Assembly: GCF_016086655.4 (NCBI RefSeq)
Contig: NC_052143.2
Span: 25,063,886-25,127,885, forward strand
Source: Lepeophtheirus salmonis
Lineage: Eukaryota; Arthropoda; Copepoda; Siphonostomatoida; Caligidae
Direction of reading: 5' to 3'
DNA length: 64,000 bases
A model generated the notes under the pieces. It was not told the origin of the DNA, did no database searches, and saw nothing but the letters and a program-made list of their open reading frames with translations. How positions within the stretch are numbered: position 1 is the stretch's first letter; every line of letters starts with the position of its first letter. Shown in pieces: positions 35,606-47,055 of the stretch. The position numbers and the translations under genes are program-made.

Positions 35606-36190
35606 AACGAAAAGTTATAAAAATGAAATATGAACATATATTCCCTTTTTGAAGGGGAAGATACAAGTTTTTTGTAGATGTAACACGATGTTTTCCATAT
35701 TGTATCTTGCAACCTTCCATCTCCAACAAGAGAAAGAAGGAAAATTGCATTGAAATCAATTGCTGGGTGTTTGTATACCAATTCTTCCTTCTTAACTGTG
35801 AGTGGGGATACTCTTTAATTACAATTGAATTGTTTGCACCTTTATTAGTGCTAAACAGGGTTCAAGGTTTTTAAACCTACAAAATATTTGTGCTTTTATT
35901 GAATATTCTTCTCTACTTCATAAAAAAATCAAATATAGATGAGAAAAAGGATTTCTGTTAGCAAATACGTCGACTTCCCCCAATGATACCATATTTTTAT
36001 GACAAGACTAGCTGGGTCTAACAATTTTCAGATCTGTATTTATGATTATAGCGTATCCAAGCAAATTGTGAATGAAACTTTGGAAAGGTTACATTGACTT
36101 ACTAAATAGCTTACCTATGTTCTCCCTTAATAAAGCTGGTAGGGCAAAAAAACAAAAAAAAAACAATTCTTCTAAAACATATTTTTTTCA
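32210..36190. other. Long gene-free AT-rich stretch
   Basis: No gene, RNA or known transposon was recognised over about 4 kb. A frame at 34683-34789 (plus) reads NKRLRNALKVITEYIAKLDE and ends in a stop after a plausible TTCTACAG acceptor at 34671-34678. This is short and unproven. A small inverted repeat (GTAGGTAGAAGAAAATAA / TATTTTCTTACCTAC) lies at 35349-35407, and a 35-A run at 35568-35602. Confidence 0.5.
35568..35602. repeat. Poly-A run of 35
   Basis: This is the longest homopolymer in the window. The sequence upstream shows no retro-copied gene. The minus-strand frames reading poly-Phe through it are artefacts. Confidence 0.95.
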
Positions 36191-36199
36191 TTATAATAA

Positions 36200-36645
36200 G
36201 GATAATTGAGATGGAGGCCAAAATAAATCGTGTTTCAGCACCAGTGCCACGGGAGTGAGTTATAAAGAGATCGCCTGCATGGTCCCCTGTTCTAAGGGTC
36301 TCAATATCAAAATTAATAAGCCGAAGGACGACATCATGAGCTTGGAAGCCACAAGGCAAAAAAACAACAACAACAACTTAAAAGTGTTGTGAAGACAACT
36401 TGGCAAATTTCTGGTCCTGTTCAATGTGGCTTCCTTCTTCGTCAAACTACAACCCTCTTGACTATGGATCTGGGGTACCCTCAAGAATAGGTCTTTGCCA
36501 CCTCTCATGTGAATATGGATGCCCTAAAGGCTGCTGTGGATAAGGAATGGGCTGACATGTCGGATGAATATGTGAAGAGTACGTATAAGGCCTAGGACAG
36601 AGGCTATTGTGGAGGTCAAGGCTGCACACTTTAAAATTTAATTTA
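36200..36645 (+). mobile_element. Internally deleted Tc1-like transposase
   Basis: The N-terminal part reads VSYKEIACMVPCSKGL then DDIMSLEATRQK (36258-36360), the first helix-turn-helix. After an A-rich join it passes directly to NLANFWS, MWLPSSSNYNPLDYGSG (36400-36470), the motif before the third catalytic acidic residue. It then reads ATSHVNMDALKAAVDKEW and ADMSDEYVKSTYKA (36487-36592), the Tc1-like tail. The first and second catalytic Asp regions are deleted. The tail has one stop where Phe or Arg is expected. Minus-strand frames here are shadows. Confidence 0.75.
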
Positions 36646-36750
36646 TTATTATTATTTTTTTTGAAAGGGCGTAAATTTGTACTTCAAAAAAGTAAGACAT
36701 TCAACCAGATGAAATATCCACTATTCATTTTTTTAAGGACTATTTAAAAG

Positions 36751-36812
36751 TTTTTTTTTAGTTTTTTTTAAAATATAAAACTTTTTTTTTAGTTTTTTTT
36801 AAAATATAAAAC
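36751..36812. repeat. 31-bp perfect tandem duplication
   Basis: Units 36751-36781 and 36782-36812 are identical; each is a T-run, AG, a T-run, then AAAATATAAAAC. Confidence 0.95.
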
Positions 36813-37189
36813 TTTATTTTTTTAACACACAAATGACTACATAGAGCCTGATAGATTGAAATTTAATTACATCATACAAGTCATGATTGAAAAAAGAAAA
36901 AAAAAAACGCAACAACTCCTGGATTTTTTTTCCTCCCTCGAGGCGTGTAAGATATAATTTACACTCCAGTACTAAAGTACTCCCTGTCCCAATAATGAAT
37001 ATTTATACAATAGATAAGATATTTTTCTCCCCCCTTTTCTTTTCCCTCTCTACATAAAGCAGATCCTTTTAATTATTATACAAAAGAAGAAAAACAACAC
37101 AAGAGAGGAAGAACACTGAATAATAATAAAGAACTGTCAATATTTGTGACAGGATTAACGTAGCAGTGCTCGTGCACGCCTTTTCTACT

Positions 37190-39730
37190 TCAAATCATTC
37201 CGGTATTATTGAACAGTTTAACTGGACTCTGTGGCATTTATTTATGTAATCATTAAAAAGAAACCCCTTCATGAGTGACTCTATCTTCATATCTTTGTCA
37301 GCTCCTGGAGACATCAAGAAAAGCCAGTGCCACTCCTTCACTGTTACTCCGTAACCTTCCTTAACCCTGTCCTCGAACATGCCCCGTATCTACGATAACT
37401 TCCGTAAAAACACGATGAGGTGAGAGGACGTTTCCACTTTATCTTTACAGAAACCACACTTTCTTTCTTCTTCCAGGGTGTGCTTGAAATTCGTATAGAG
37501 AGAGCCTGTCGCCAATCGGTATCGAAATAGCTTCTGATGCGAGTTTGTAAAGGGGTTCTTTAAAATACGTTTTGCATTAATCATAATAGAGTCGTCAAGA
37601 GCGTCGTGCCTATGAAGTAGCCGTTTCTTCATCAATTCTCTGGGGTGATTATGCCTTAAACTCCTTACTATTACAATTTTAACTGTTCTGCTGGGAACAT
37701 TTCCAATGAGGTAAGTCCGTCTAACTTGAGTAGTTCGTCTTGATTAAATAATCTGTTGTTGTAATAAGGGGTTCGTATCGACCAAGTAACGGAAGAATCG
37801 AGTTCCAAGGGTAGGTCATTCTGTGCGAGAAATGGTCAACTGATATGTTAACTTTGCATAACTCCCGTGTTCCTATGTGGAGTCGTTCTTTTAGATGGCA
37901 TCCCAACTGCTCGAAGAAATATTTTTTAATTTTAAGTACCCAGAAGTACTCACCAAGAATCAACCTATTGAACCAAGAGAGATTCAATGATTTCCAGCAT
38001 GCTTCTGGATTTAGACAGCCTAGTCCCCAGTCTCTAATGGGAGCCTCTAACGGGCTTTGCGATATATACGGCTTCTTTTTATTCCATAGGAAGTCCTCTC
38101 GAATCCTGTACACCTTTTTTTCAAATATCCTCCCTCAAAGGAGTGTACCTCATAAGGTGGATTACTTTTGAGATCATTATGGAGTTACAGATTTTAATTT
38201 GATCTAAAAGATTCAGGCGCAGTGATGAATATTATAAGTTTTTTAAGTTTTCTAGTTTTGACAAAATAAATGACTCATTTATTTTTATAGTCCCTCAGGT
38301 TGGGATGTTTCAATGTTGGCACACTTTGCAAAACTTTTGCCTGCCAGCTTAATTTCATTGATCATATCTTGGACTGTACGTAGGATGTCTTCAGCAAATC
38401 TATTTTTCTTAAAGCCTTTCTGTTCGTGTGGAATACTATGTCGGAGGATCTTCACTAGCCTCTTGTTTAATATTCCCGTCAAAATTTTGTAAGATGTATT
38501 CAGCAGTTTTCCTCTCTTAGGGACCAAGACTACAGTCCCTGTTCTCATAAACTTAGGTATCGATTCAGAATCAAAGATTTCCTTGGAAGCTCCCTCAAGG
38601 ATTGGGGCAAGAACTGATACAAATGTTTTATAGAACTCAAAAGGGGGACCCAATATCCCAGGTGAATTTTTGGTTTTATTATATGTCCTGATATATTCTA
38701 TAATTTCATATCGATTTATCGGTTAATCTATTCCAGAAAATTCAATATTATCTTCTACTCGTCCAAGTCTGGCCTCCCCACTAATAGAACTCCACCACAT
38801 TTAAGAGTTTTCGAGGCGCCAGCTATGACAAAATTTGCACAAAGCATGACTCGTGCAGTTCCCACACCGGTACAGGTTTTCATAGGAGTCTGAAGACATT
38901 TTAGATACCAGTCTAGTGTCATTTGTTATTGAGCCATCCAATAATCTCAGCGAGTGCAATTTTTTACACTGTGAAAATACTTCCAGGTTTTTATGATTCC
39001 CTTTCTAATTTTTATTATTCTTATTAGCTCCACTTTGGCTCTGATTAAATCTCCTCTATTTTTATACTCAATTATTCTTTGTAGCTCTGCGGTCGTCTCT
39101 GCTGAGTTCCAATTTCGACTCTCTATTTTGGTCTTAATTTTGTGTCTTAACAGTGCTTCTTTCTTCCTGATATTTTTAAAAATATGACTGGAACCGTTGT
39201 CAATTTCATTGCCCATTCTTATTCTCTGGTCATATTATTTTATAATCCTGTATATTTTTGTTTTTGTTTCTTCTGATTCCAGATGGGTGACATTAAGTTT
39301 TACTCTTAAGAACCTTCCCATAATAGGAGAGTGATCTGACAGATATGGAGGGGTGCTTTGAACTCCTTTAGCTGTTTTGATATCTTTGGTGAAGTGAAAA
39401 TATAATCGAGTCTACCTTGGTTTCCCGAATTTGAGGACCAGATGGTCCTTTGACAGGTTTGAGGTCGAGTTTTAAGGGCCAATTCGTCCCTTTTTTGGAA
39501 ATCATAGTCTCAAGGTCTGTTGCAATTTTTAAATCATTTCCAAAAGTACTAGGCACCTCTAGGCCTTCAGATTGATCGTGTCCCACATCTTTTTAAAACG
39601 ACATAATTACTTGATAGGGAGTTAAATCTTTCTCGCTTATACTTTTTAGTTCTTCTGGATTCAGCAGGGCTTTCGTTGCGAAATAGTTCATTAGGTAATA
39701 CTTTATCATAATTTTGATCACCCATTTCAT
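37190..39730 (-). mobile_element. Decayed L1/Tx1-type LINE (endonuclease, partial RT, C-terminal Cys/His region)
   Basis: Minus-strand order is as follows. The endonuclease end has IWSSNSGNQGRLDYIFTSPK (39431-39372) and, after a frameshift, YLSDHSPIMG (about 39343-39315). A linker (39216-38947) with EALLRHKIKTKIESRNW follows, then ARLGRVEDNIEFSGID near 38770. RT motifs include SPGILGPPFEFYKTF (38670-38627), then VLVPKRGKLLNTSYKILTG and HEQKGFKKNRFAEDI (to 38390). The palm with the catalytic YxDD is absent between about 38285 and 38114. The thumb-like tail reads DFLWNKKKPYISQSPLEAP and WGLGCLNPEACWKSL (38090-37980). CGFCKDKVETSSH (37460-37422) is a degraded C-terminal CCHC. Multiple frameshifts; the 5' end is not found. 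Known L1/Tx1 elements carry these parts in this order. Confidence 0.85.
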
Positions 39731-40024
39731 TTGAACATTTGTATGTAGATTTTAAGATTAGAAGTGACTCTTATTGTCTTTTTTCTATAGCAACTTCGGT
39801 TTCCCTTCCTAATTTCTTTTCGGAATTAAGAACTCCATTTTCTCGTTATTATTGGTTTTAACCTTCCAAAAGATACGACTGGCTCCTTTAGAGGGAATAT
39901 TTGGGGGTTCAATAATTAGTTAAGGTTGAGTGATTGAAATTAATTCATATTTTGATATATTAAAGCATGAACAATTAGTTACAAATAAAACAAACATGAG
40001 CTCTTAAGTTAACGCACAAATCGA

Positions 40025-40660
40025 GAAAATGACACTTGAACTTGATCGACGAATTTTCATTCGCACACTCCAGGCAATTGCGTGTATCCAGGACAACGGT
40101 CTACGCCGTCAGCAATTCGAAAACGTTGTATAAAAAGAGGACTCTGTCAAAAAGGACAAACTGTACCCGGAGGAGTTAGAGACAACAGATAAGGCCTATA
40201 CTCTAAAGTGCGTGAGGACCCATATAAAAGATCTCTGGGTTTCTTACAAGACATCCCATAGAACTATCAAAAAAAGTTTATGGAAAGAGCCTTGTGAGGT
40301 TGGAGATGCCACTTTGGACACCAGCAATGAATGAAACCCATCTCCTCCGTTGAAAATACTCTTGAAGGTGTTTTGAATAAGTCTTTTAAGTTCTTTGTAA
40401 CTCTTAGACACTTTTGGCCCCACTACAGCCCTGAGAGCGACACTCTCGACTACTACTTTTTGGGTGCATGTCGAGGTGAAGGCTTCCAGTTTCTGTAATC
40501 CAAACACTGAGACCCCCCAAAACCACTGTCAACCAGAACTGGGACGCCATGAAATATAACTATATCCGCAGCGGGTCCCAGGCGTTCCAAAACCACCTGA
40601 AAGCGACCATTGCCACGAAAGACGGCTACATTAATGATTAAGAGAGCTCAGACACACATC
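40025..40660 (+). mobile_element. Decayed Tc1-like transposase, internally deleted
   Basis: It starts MTLELDRRIFIRTLQAI (from 40030) with CIQDNGLRRQQFENV, then DSVKKDKLYPEEL (about 40140-40180) and SYKTSHRTIKKSL, helix-turn-helix regions of this superfamily. The middle core is gone. It then reads FWPHYSPERDTLDYYFLGA (40412-40470), corresponding to the PYSPDLNPLDYFLWG motif, and finally TVNQNWDAMKYNYI and AFQNHLKATIATKDGYIND (to about 40640). The sequence after the stop matches that after the 12.9 kb fragment. Frames change at least three times. The minus-strand 87-codon frame is a shadow. Confidence 0.7.
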
Positions 40661-40664
40661 TGTT

Positions 40665-41500
40665 TATAGTATTAATTTTGTTGAAATTATATTGTTAATT
40701 ATTCATTTCTATCTTGTTGAAGTTTAAAATTCAAAGTGTTCATATTTTAATAGACCACTGGGTAAAGTAAAACACAAATGAAAATTTTAATAAAGTTGAG
40801 CTTGGGAAAATTCGTTCACATTCTACAGTGGCTTAATCACAATTTTGTTATTGGAGGGGATCTGATTGAAGAGACTATAGATGACTCACCATTAAGGTGT
40901 CCCAAAAAGAAAAAAGTTTTTGTATTATGAAACCTGTGCTGTTTAATTGTGACTCTTTCCTAAGCCTATCTTTAAATTTAAAATTTATTTAAATACATAC
41001 AAAATTTAGCCAGCTCTAAGCCCATGGAATGGAAGGCCTAAAATCAGTCTATTTTTTTACATTTTTTGATAAAAATGTCGTTAAGTACATATAAGGATGA
41101 ACCATGTTTTGCAACCTGTTAGTTTAAAGCTCTAGAACTACGTCAAGGTCGATTGCTTCTCTAGGTTTTTTTTTTCTTGTTTTTGTGTATATGGATATAT
41201 TTTTTAGTCTTTTTTTATTTGTGACACTTTTAACTTTTTTTGTACGCAGATAAAAGAATATATATATAAATATATTTTATTTTTTTCTTATTTAATTGGT
41301 TATATTTGTTTTACCTAAATAAAGTATTGAAAAGACTATAATTGTTGGATAATTAAGGGCTTGGAATAGGAAATCTTTTCTTTATGTCGATGGTTTTCAA
41401 CCAATTGAATTTTTGAACATTAGGAGTATGGTAGGATATTCTGGACTTGTACTCTTGTAAAAATAGACTACCATACAGATTATTAATTCTACAATATGAT
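40665..41500. other. Gene-free stretch
   Basis: The first part continues the Tc1-like 3' region. The phrase CATTCTACAGTGGCTTAA at 40819-40836 also occurs at 28381 and may be a transposon end. The rest is AT-rich with T-runs. Confidence 0.45.
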
Positions 41501-41503
41501 GCC

Positions 41504-41799
41504 TACAGACTAAACAAAGAAGTGGTTTTTTTAGAGCTCTTTCAATAAGAAGACATTCTGGGATTGATTTAGGAATTTTCATTCCCTATGGAGACTTGAA
41601 TGTTACTTCTCTATTAGAGTCTTTCGCTTCTTTGGATATATTGTGTGTGTTTCCAAAGAGAACAACTCTGAATGTTGATTACTTTGAAAGAAAAAAATCC
41701 TCAATTTCCCCTTCGCCAGCTTTAATTGATGCTGCAGTGAGCAGAGTTGCTACTGTCATATTCACTGAAATATATAGTTTTCAGTTTCTGAAACCATAA
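41504..41799 (+). other. Stop-poor frame, unidentified
   Basis: About 97 codons are open, including SGFFRALSIRRHSGIDLG, IFIPYGDLNVTSLL and SPSPALIDAAVSRVATV, ending in TAA. Composition is protein-like, but a frame of this length is expected several times by chance at this base composition. No domain, start or splice signal is convincing. It could be a worn exon or transposon piece. Confidence 0.2.
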
Positions 41800-43360
41800 A
41801 ATTAATGGATCGATAAAAACTATTATTTAAAATGTTATTGGCCTCTGATGATTACAGGCCTGGAGTAATAGAAAAAATGCCCGCTGACAAATATATATAT
41901 TGAATAAATATATTGTGTTAGTGGGATTACGCCTTGTTTAGGATATAGCTATGGAAATGGTCACCTATATAATTATTCCTTGACCATAATAATTTTAACT
42001 TATAACGTAATTTACGTACTTCCTTCTTAGGGAATTGTTTTTCTTGTTTCTTAATATGGAATTTGAAATAAGGGGTGGAGCTGATTGATAGATGGATTCA
42101 AATAAACTGATCCTATTTATATATATATATTTCGATATCAAGTCGTCTTATAAACACAAAACAAATCACCGATCCACTCCACCCAATTATTCTTCCATAG
42201 GAATCAAACTGACACATCATATGTACTTCTTCTTTTTCTCTTGGAAAGTTGAGGAGAGAACTAAAACCATGCACATTTGTTTAAATTACCTTAATGTAAG
42301 TACATTTAATATATTTCCAACTGAAATAGAAGATTAAATAGCATCTTTATTGGAAGTTTTTTTTTTAAATATTGGTTCTCGGGATTACATAATTCATGGT
42401 AATTTTTGATTAACTTGTTTTATCGATTCCCGATAATTTTTGGCAATTCCCTGGGAAATTTATCGACTAGTATAGTAGTTATACTGAATCTGTAAAAACT
42501 ACTAAGTTTCCACAAGTTGATTATAATCTAATGTACATAGTGGGAAAATGCAAGCTCAACCAATCCAATCTTGCTGCTTTTATTATTTTTCATCCCATTG
42601 GTGCTCAGTTCTATATAAAATATCCGACTTTGTGTGTGTACACAATCATTTTACGAAAAAAGCGAAATTTTAATGGCTAAAGAAATACAATTATACTTAG
42701 TAAATATGTGAGTAGAAAGCATGAAATCAACGAAGATGAAGACAAAGTATCTCAAAATAAAACAAAATTTATTAAAAAATAGTTTAACCAAATAACATAC
42801 CCTAACAAAAGCTGTTACCAGGGCTATTTTTTGAAAATAACAGAAAAAAAGTTGAATATTGAGACCGAAAACCTAATTAAAAACAAAGATCTTTAATGAC
42901 TATTTTTTTTTTAAATTACATTTTATTCACTTGGATCCTCTAAAGCAGAGGTATTCCATTAATAATCAAAGATGTTCCGTTGCATTAAATTTCCGAAAAC
43001 AGAGGTCCGGAACATCATAATGTTATAAACTTATGTTATGATTCAGTGGGATGTTTATTAAAGTATCAACGTTTGTATGAAGCTAACAACTGATTGTCAA
43101 ATAAAAATAAAGAAAGAACAGTTCAATAATATTTCGACAATATATATTACCAGTTTTTACATTAAACTGGAGGAATTATAAATAATAAGTAATCTTTTTC
43201 TGATTTCATGTAAAAATAAGTCGTGCTTTTAATATATATGTATATGTATATATAAAATATACAACAAAGAGATTTTGAAAAGTGTTTCATTTAAGAAAAA
43301 AGTAATAATACAATGAATTGTTTTCTTTTGTTCAGTGAGAAAAGTAAGATTTAGCTTGTT
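41800..43360. other. Gene-free AT-rich stretch
   Basis: No gene was recognised. Around 42410-42470, ATCGATTCCCGATAATTTTT, with CCCTGGGAAATTTATCGA, looks like worn transposon-end sequence but cannot be assigned. Confidence 0.45.
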
Positions 43361-43364
43361 TTTA

Positions 43365-44475
43365 GCAAGATTTTAAATCTGGTTGGAATAGAGTAAGGAC
43401 AATTTTCATACGCATGTGAAGGTGCTCATTGATGAGCCTGGAACCATATTTGGTCTTGATAATGTTCATGGTGGATAAATCATCCTCACAGGCATATATG
43501 GATCAAAACATGGTCAAAATATACAGGGCATATTTCCTCAGATCTGGGAAATCCTGTCTCTGAGACCAGTTGGAGCCAGCAAGTGGCAGGGTCAATTCTT
43601 CCAAAATTCTCTTTCAGTGACACATGTTCTTGAAGATCCACCAGTTACATCTGAAGAAGCCTAGCAATTGTACACTTGAAGTGCTGTGCGACTTCCTTTG
43701 TGAACCCCATCACATCTGTGATGAGGAATGTGTTCTGAACAAACAAGGGAGTTGCGGTCCAAGGCTGAAGCTATCAAAACGTTTGCTGAAGTTTGGAATC
43801 AGCTTGACAGAAAGGTCAACAAAAGAATTCTCACACTGAGCTTGTTCCTGAAATTTTGTGAAGTTTGCACAGTCTCCCTGCAGCTCTTTCTTCTTAAAAG
43901 TTTTTTCTCGAAAGAGCAGACAGCTGTCATAAGGTCACAAACTGAATTGTCCTTCCCTATAAGTTTAAATTCGGTTCATTCAGGTGTGAAGTGATATCAA
44001 CTAGAAAAGCCACAATATCCATCTTCTAAAAAAAAAAAAAATAATAAGTGGCCCTCTGACTTCTCGTCTGTCCCAGGAATGCTGCGATTTCCTTTCGGAT
44101 GGGCCAGAAGCGCTCCAACACCTTGCCTTTACTGAGCCATCTTAAGTTGTTATGCGGCAGAAGGTCGTCAGCATTTACCTCAACTTCTCCGAGAAATTCC
44201 CTGAGCATCCGATGGTGATGGGAAGAGGATGCTCTGAGAAAGTTTATCATTCACATCATTGTGTTCATCATCTCAGCATACTCATCTGACAGGGTGGAGC
44301 ACAAGATCGATTGATAAATTATGGAATGGTTATAGATGAGCTCAGGATTATTGTCTTCTTTCATCCTTGCCAGAGTTCCTTTCTCCTTATCTCCCCTTGT
44401 GTTTGTCTGAAGTTGTCTAACGCCTAACAAGTTTTCACAAAATTCGTTTTTCTCCTCAGTGAAGAACCTTAGTTA
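43365..44475 (-). mobile_element. hAT-superfamily transposase remnant (C-terminal half)
   Basis: From the right: KEKGTLARMKEDNN, then SIIYQSILCSTLSDEYAEM (to about 44265), corresponding to the H/C-containing core linker. Next is INFLRASSSHHHRMLREF with LLPHNNLRWLSKGKVLERF (44250-44110), the NxRWLS(R/K)GKVLxRF block typical of the hAT group that includes vertebrate ZBED/GTF2IRD2-type relatives. After stops it reads FLVDITSHLNEPNLNL (43995-43950). The end has CEDDLSTMNIIKTKYGS with RLINEHLHMRMKIVL (43493-43395), the hAT dimerisation domain. The N-terminal zinc finger is not seen. Many stops, so inactive. Confidence 0.85.
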
Positions 44476-44524
44476 AATTAAAAGCTATGATTATCACATT
44501 ATATCACATATGTGATATTAAATT

Positions 44525-44712
44525 ATCAAACTCACAACCTCCTCCACATAATGAGACCTTCCATCTATTTTCTTGATCCTCCAAGTTATTTTCTGATTAT
44601 TAAAAGGTTGGGATAACTGAATATCAACTTTCCATTGTCGTTGTCTACAATTTTGAGATAGGAAAAGAAAGTATGAAACTACAGGAAAACTCATTCATTC
44701 TACCCTATAATT
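44525..44712. repeat. Partial relative of the 18.9 kb long-TIR element
   Basis: It shares ACTCACAACCTC, ATAATGAGACCTTCCATCTA, TTATTAAAAGGTTG and, at the right, TTGTCTACAATTTTGAGATA then AAAGAAAGTATGA with the 19 kb copy. The left arm is absent. Confidence 0.6.
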
Positions 44713-44714
44713 CA

Positions 44715-45490
44715 TACTCTTTATTGTAATAATAGAAAAATAACCAAATTTAATATTTATGTGCTTATATGCATAAATACAGTACACTATTTGTTGGCTC
44801 CAAGTTGTATTACAAATATTTATTCAATAAAACTTTTTTCTTTTTATTTACTCTATGAAATATTAAATAATGTGGGCCAGCTCGACAATATTAGTACATA
44901 AAACTGTTTAAATTTAAAAGTATGTAATAAAAATTAGGTTTTTTTATTTATTCTATGTCTCATTTTGTAAAATAAAAGCAAGAGTTTGTGTATTTGCTTT
45001 TTAGGTGCGTTCTCTCCTTATTTAGTACTCCTTGATTGAATCAAATCGCCTTATTACTAGCCTTGGGATTTTTGTAGAGTGCAAGGAGAAAGCAGTTTAC
45101 ATTTATATGCATGCATGTAATTATTATTATTTTTAAATACACCAAGTGTAAGCGAAAACTCTTATTTTAGAAAGAAAAATATGTTTAAAAAAGCAATGAC
45201 GTATTAAATATTAACCAAAGAAGAAAAAAGAGCACAAACACTAATCTTTTTTTCCTTTTTTAATCTCTAAACTGTATTTTTTTCTACAAGAATTTCATAT
45301 TCACTTATTAATTAGTTATGTGGATTTCTGGGTTAAATAATTTTATTTCAAACAGTAATAATATTATTTCAACGAATATAATTTGAATATTTATATCCCC
45401 ATAAATGTTGTATTATTATATTTAGTTAAAAATCAATTCATAATAAAGATAATAGTTACAGTCACATCCAGATATAATAAAAATACGTTG
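44715..45490. other. Gene-free AT-rich stretch
   Basis: No gene or known repeat was recognised. Very AT-rich with A and T runs throughout. Confidence 0.55.
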
Positions 45491-45499
45491 ATAATAAAC

Positions 45500-45960
45500 G
45501 TTCTTAAAATTCTAATTTATTAATGCATAAAATACTTTGCATAGAAGAAACATGAAATAAAAAATCCATATAGAGTCAATTTTTTTTTTTTTTTTTTTTA
45601 AGTATCTGATGGAAAAAAATTAAAATGAAGAATTCCCATGAGGATTTATCCTATTTTAGAGGTACAAATCTTAATCTGGTACCAACATTTTTCTATTTAT
45701 ATTTCTTTTAAACTTCCTTTCTCTTATGTTTTTCAATGAATATGTATATATTTCATTATTTCATCCCCCATAACACTAATAATAACTAAAAAAAAATACC
45801 GAATGTTTAAAATAAATATTACTCATTTTAATATTAAAATTTTTGTCATATTAGATTATTTACTCAAAAATTGTCTTTTTATATATATATATTTATAAAT
45901 CCGGATATAGTCCCCTTTTCGTATAAAAAAAGCAGTATCCTTTATCCGTATATATTTTAA
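45500..45960. repeat. Dispersed repeat with GAAGAATTCCCAT core, copy 2
   Basis: Landmarks in order are GCATAAAATACTTTGCATAG, AAGAAACATGAAATAAAAA, AATGAAGAATTCCCATGAGG, and at 45897 ATCCGGATATAGTCCCCTTT then AGCAGTATCC. These match copy 1 at 31 kb. A 20-T run interrupts it at 45580-45599. Confidence 0.6.
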
Positions 45961-45964
45961 AACA

Positions 45965-47050
45965 AAATGAGTAATACGTGTGCAAAGTGTGCCCCGTCAA
46001 TGTGCAAGCCCGATTTGTTTGTATTGTCAACAACTATGAAATAAAAATTTTCTCACTGAATTCGCTGGTTATTTTGAAAAATTTGAATTACATGTTTTGT
46101 TAAGATTTGTTTGATTGGAGTTATTCGATCGGGTGGGCTTGTTTCAGATTAATAGTAAAATTATGGTATGAATTTCTGTAATTACTAATAAAACAATTGG
46201 CATCTTCATCTGACTCCATCCACAGTTTTTGAAAGTTAAGGGACCAATTATTGTCATTAATCAAAAAGGTTTGTTTTGCTGCTATATGTTGGCCGACTAA
46301 CCGTCTTCATTTACCGGACATGCTCTCTTTCTATATCTTCCCAGAGATCTTGGGTACTTTTATTTTATAGTTTTAACGGATTTTTGGGATATGAAAGAGT
46401 ACATGTTTCTGCGAAAGAGGATGGTTCATTTAATATACAATAATGATTATTTTGTGATAATAAAAAAAAAAAAAAAATTAAGTCAATTTAAAAATTTAGA
46501 AGGATCAAAACCTAATTTAAAAAAGTACTAATTTTAAAATAATAAAAAAAAATAAGGATGTAACCTTAAATTTTACTCATTTCAAAATATTTAATCTCTG
46601 TTGTACGGCCCGTTTTTTTATAGTGTTATCTCTCAACCTTTCCTCAAATATATAAGATAAAAAATACGCAAATATACATGAAAGTGATTAAGTATTAACC
46701 ATTTTTTTATATAAGTATGTATGTAATTACTTTTTATATTTGAGCTAATTGCACGTGCATTCTATATATAGTCACACAGTAACCTTTATTGAATCTCCCA
46801 AAATATCATTATAGAAAAAGAAATATAAATAAAAGATAGGAAATAAGTTAATAGCTGGTTAATTACGTCATTCTCACTAGTTGTATTCTCTAATTGATAT
46901 TTGGGATATTTAACAAGAAATAATTAGAGTTCAATAATCATAACATGTATCAGCTGGCAAGAGTAGACCCATCAACAGCTCACAATTATAATAATTATTT
47001 TTTGGATATCTTTCAACAGCAAAAATGGTACAAAAATAGTATATGCTCTA
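45965..47050. other. Gene-free stretch
   Basis: One plus-strand frame at about 46309-46530 is open for 73 codons without a recognisable motif. Otherwise plain AT-rich DNA. Confidence 0.45.
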
Positions 47051-47055
47051 TTTAA

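Noticed and set aside
35554..35781. Frames with long poly-phenylalanine
   Set aside because: They translate the 35-base homopolymer; not coding.
37845..38171. Plus-strand 108-codon frame
   Set aside because: Antisense of the LINE thumb region read on the minus strand.
40244..40507. Minus-strand 87-codon frame
   Set aside because: Antisense of the Tc1-like remnant; the plus strand carries WPHYSPERDTLDYYFLG.
44475..44510. TATCACATATGTGATA as a regulator binding site
   Set aside because: A simple palindrome in AT-rich DNA with no neighbouring gene to regulate.
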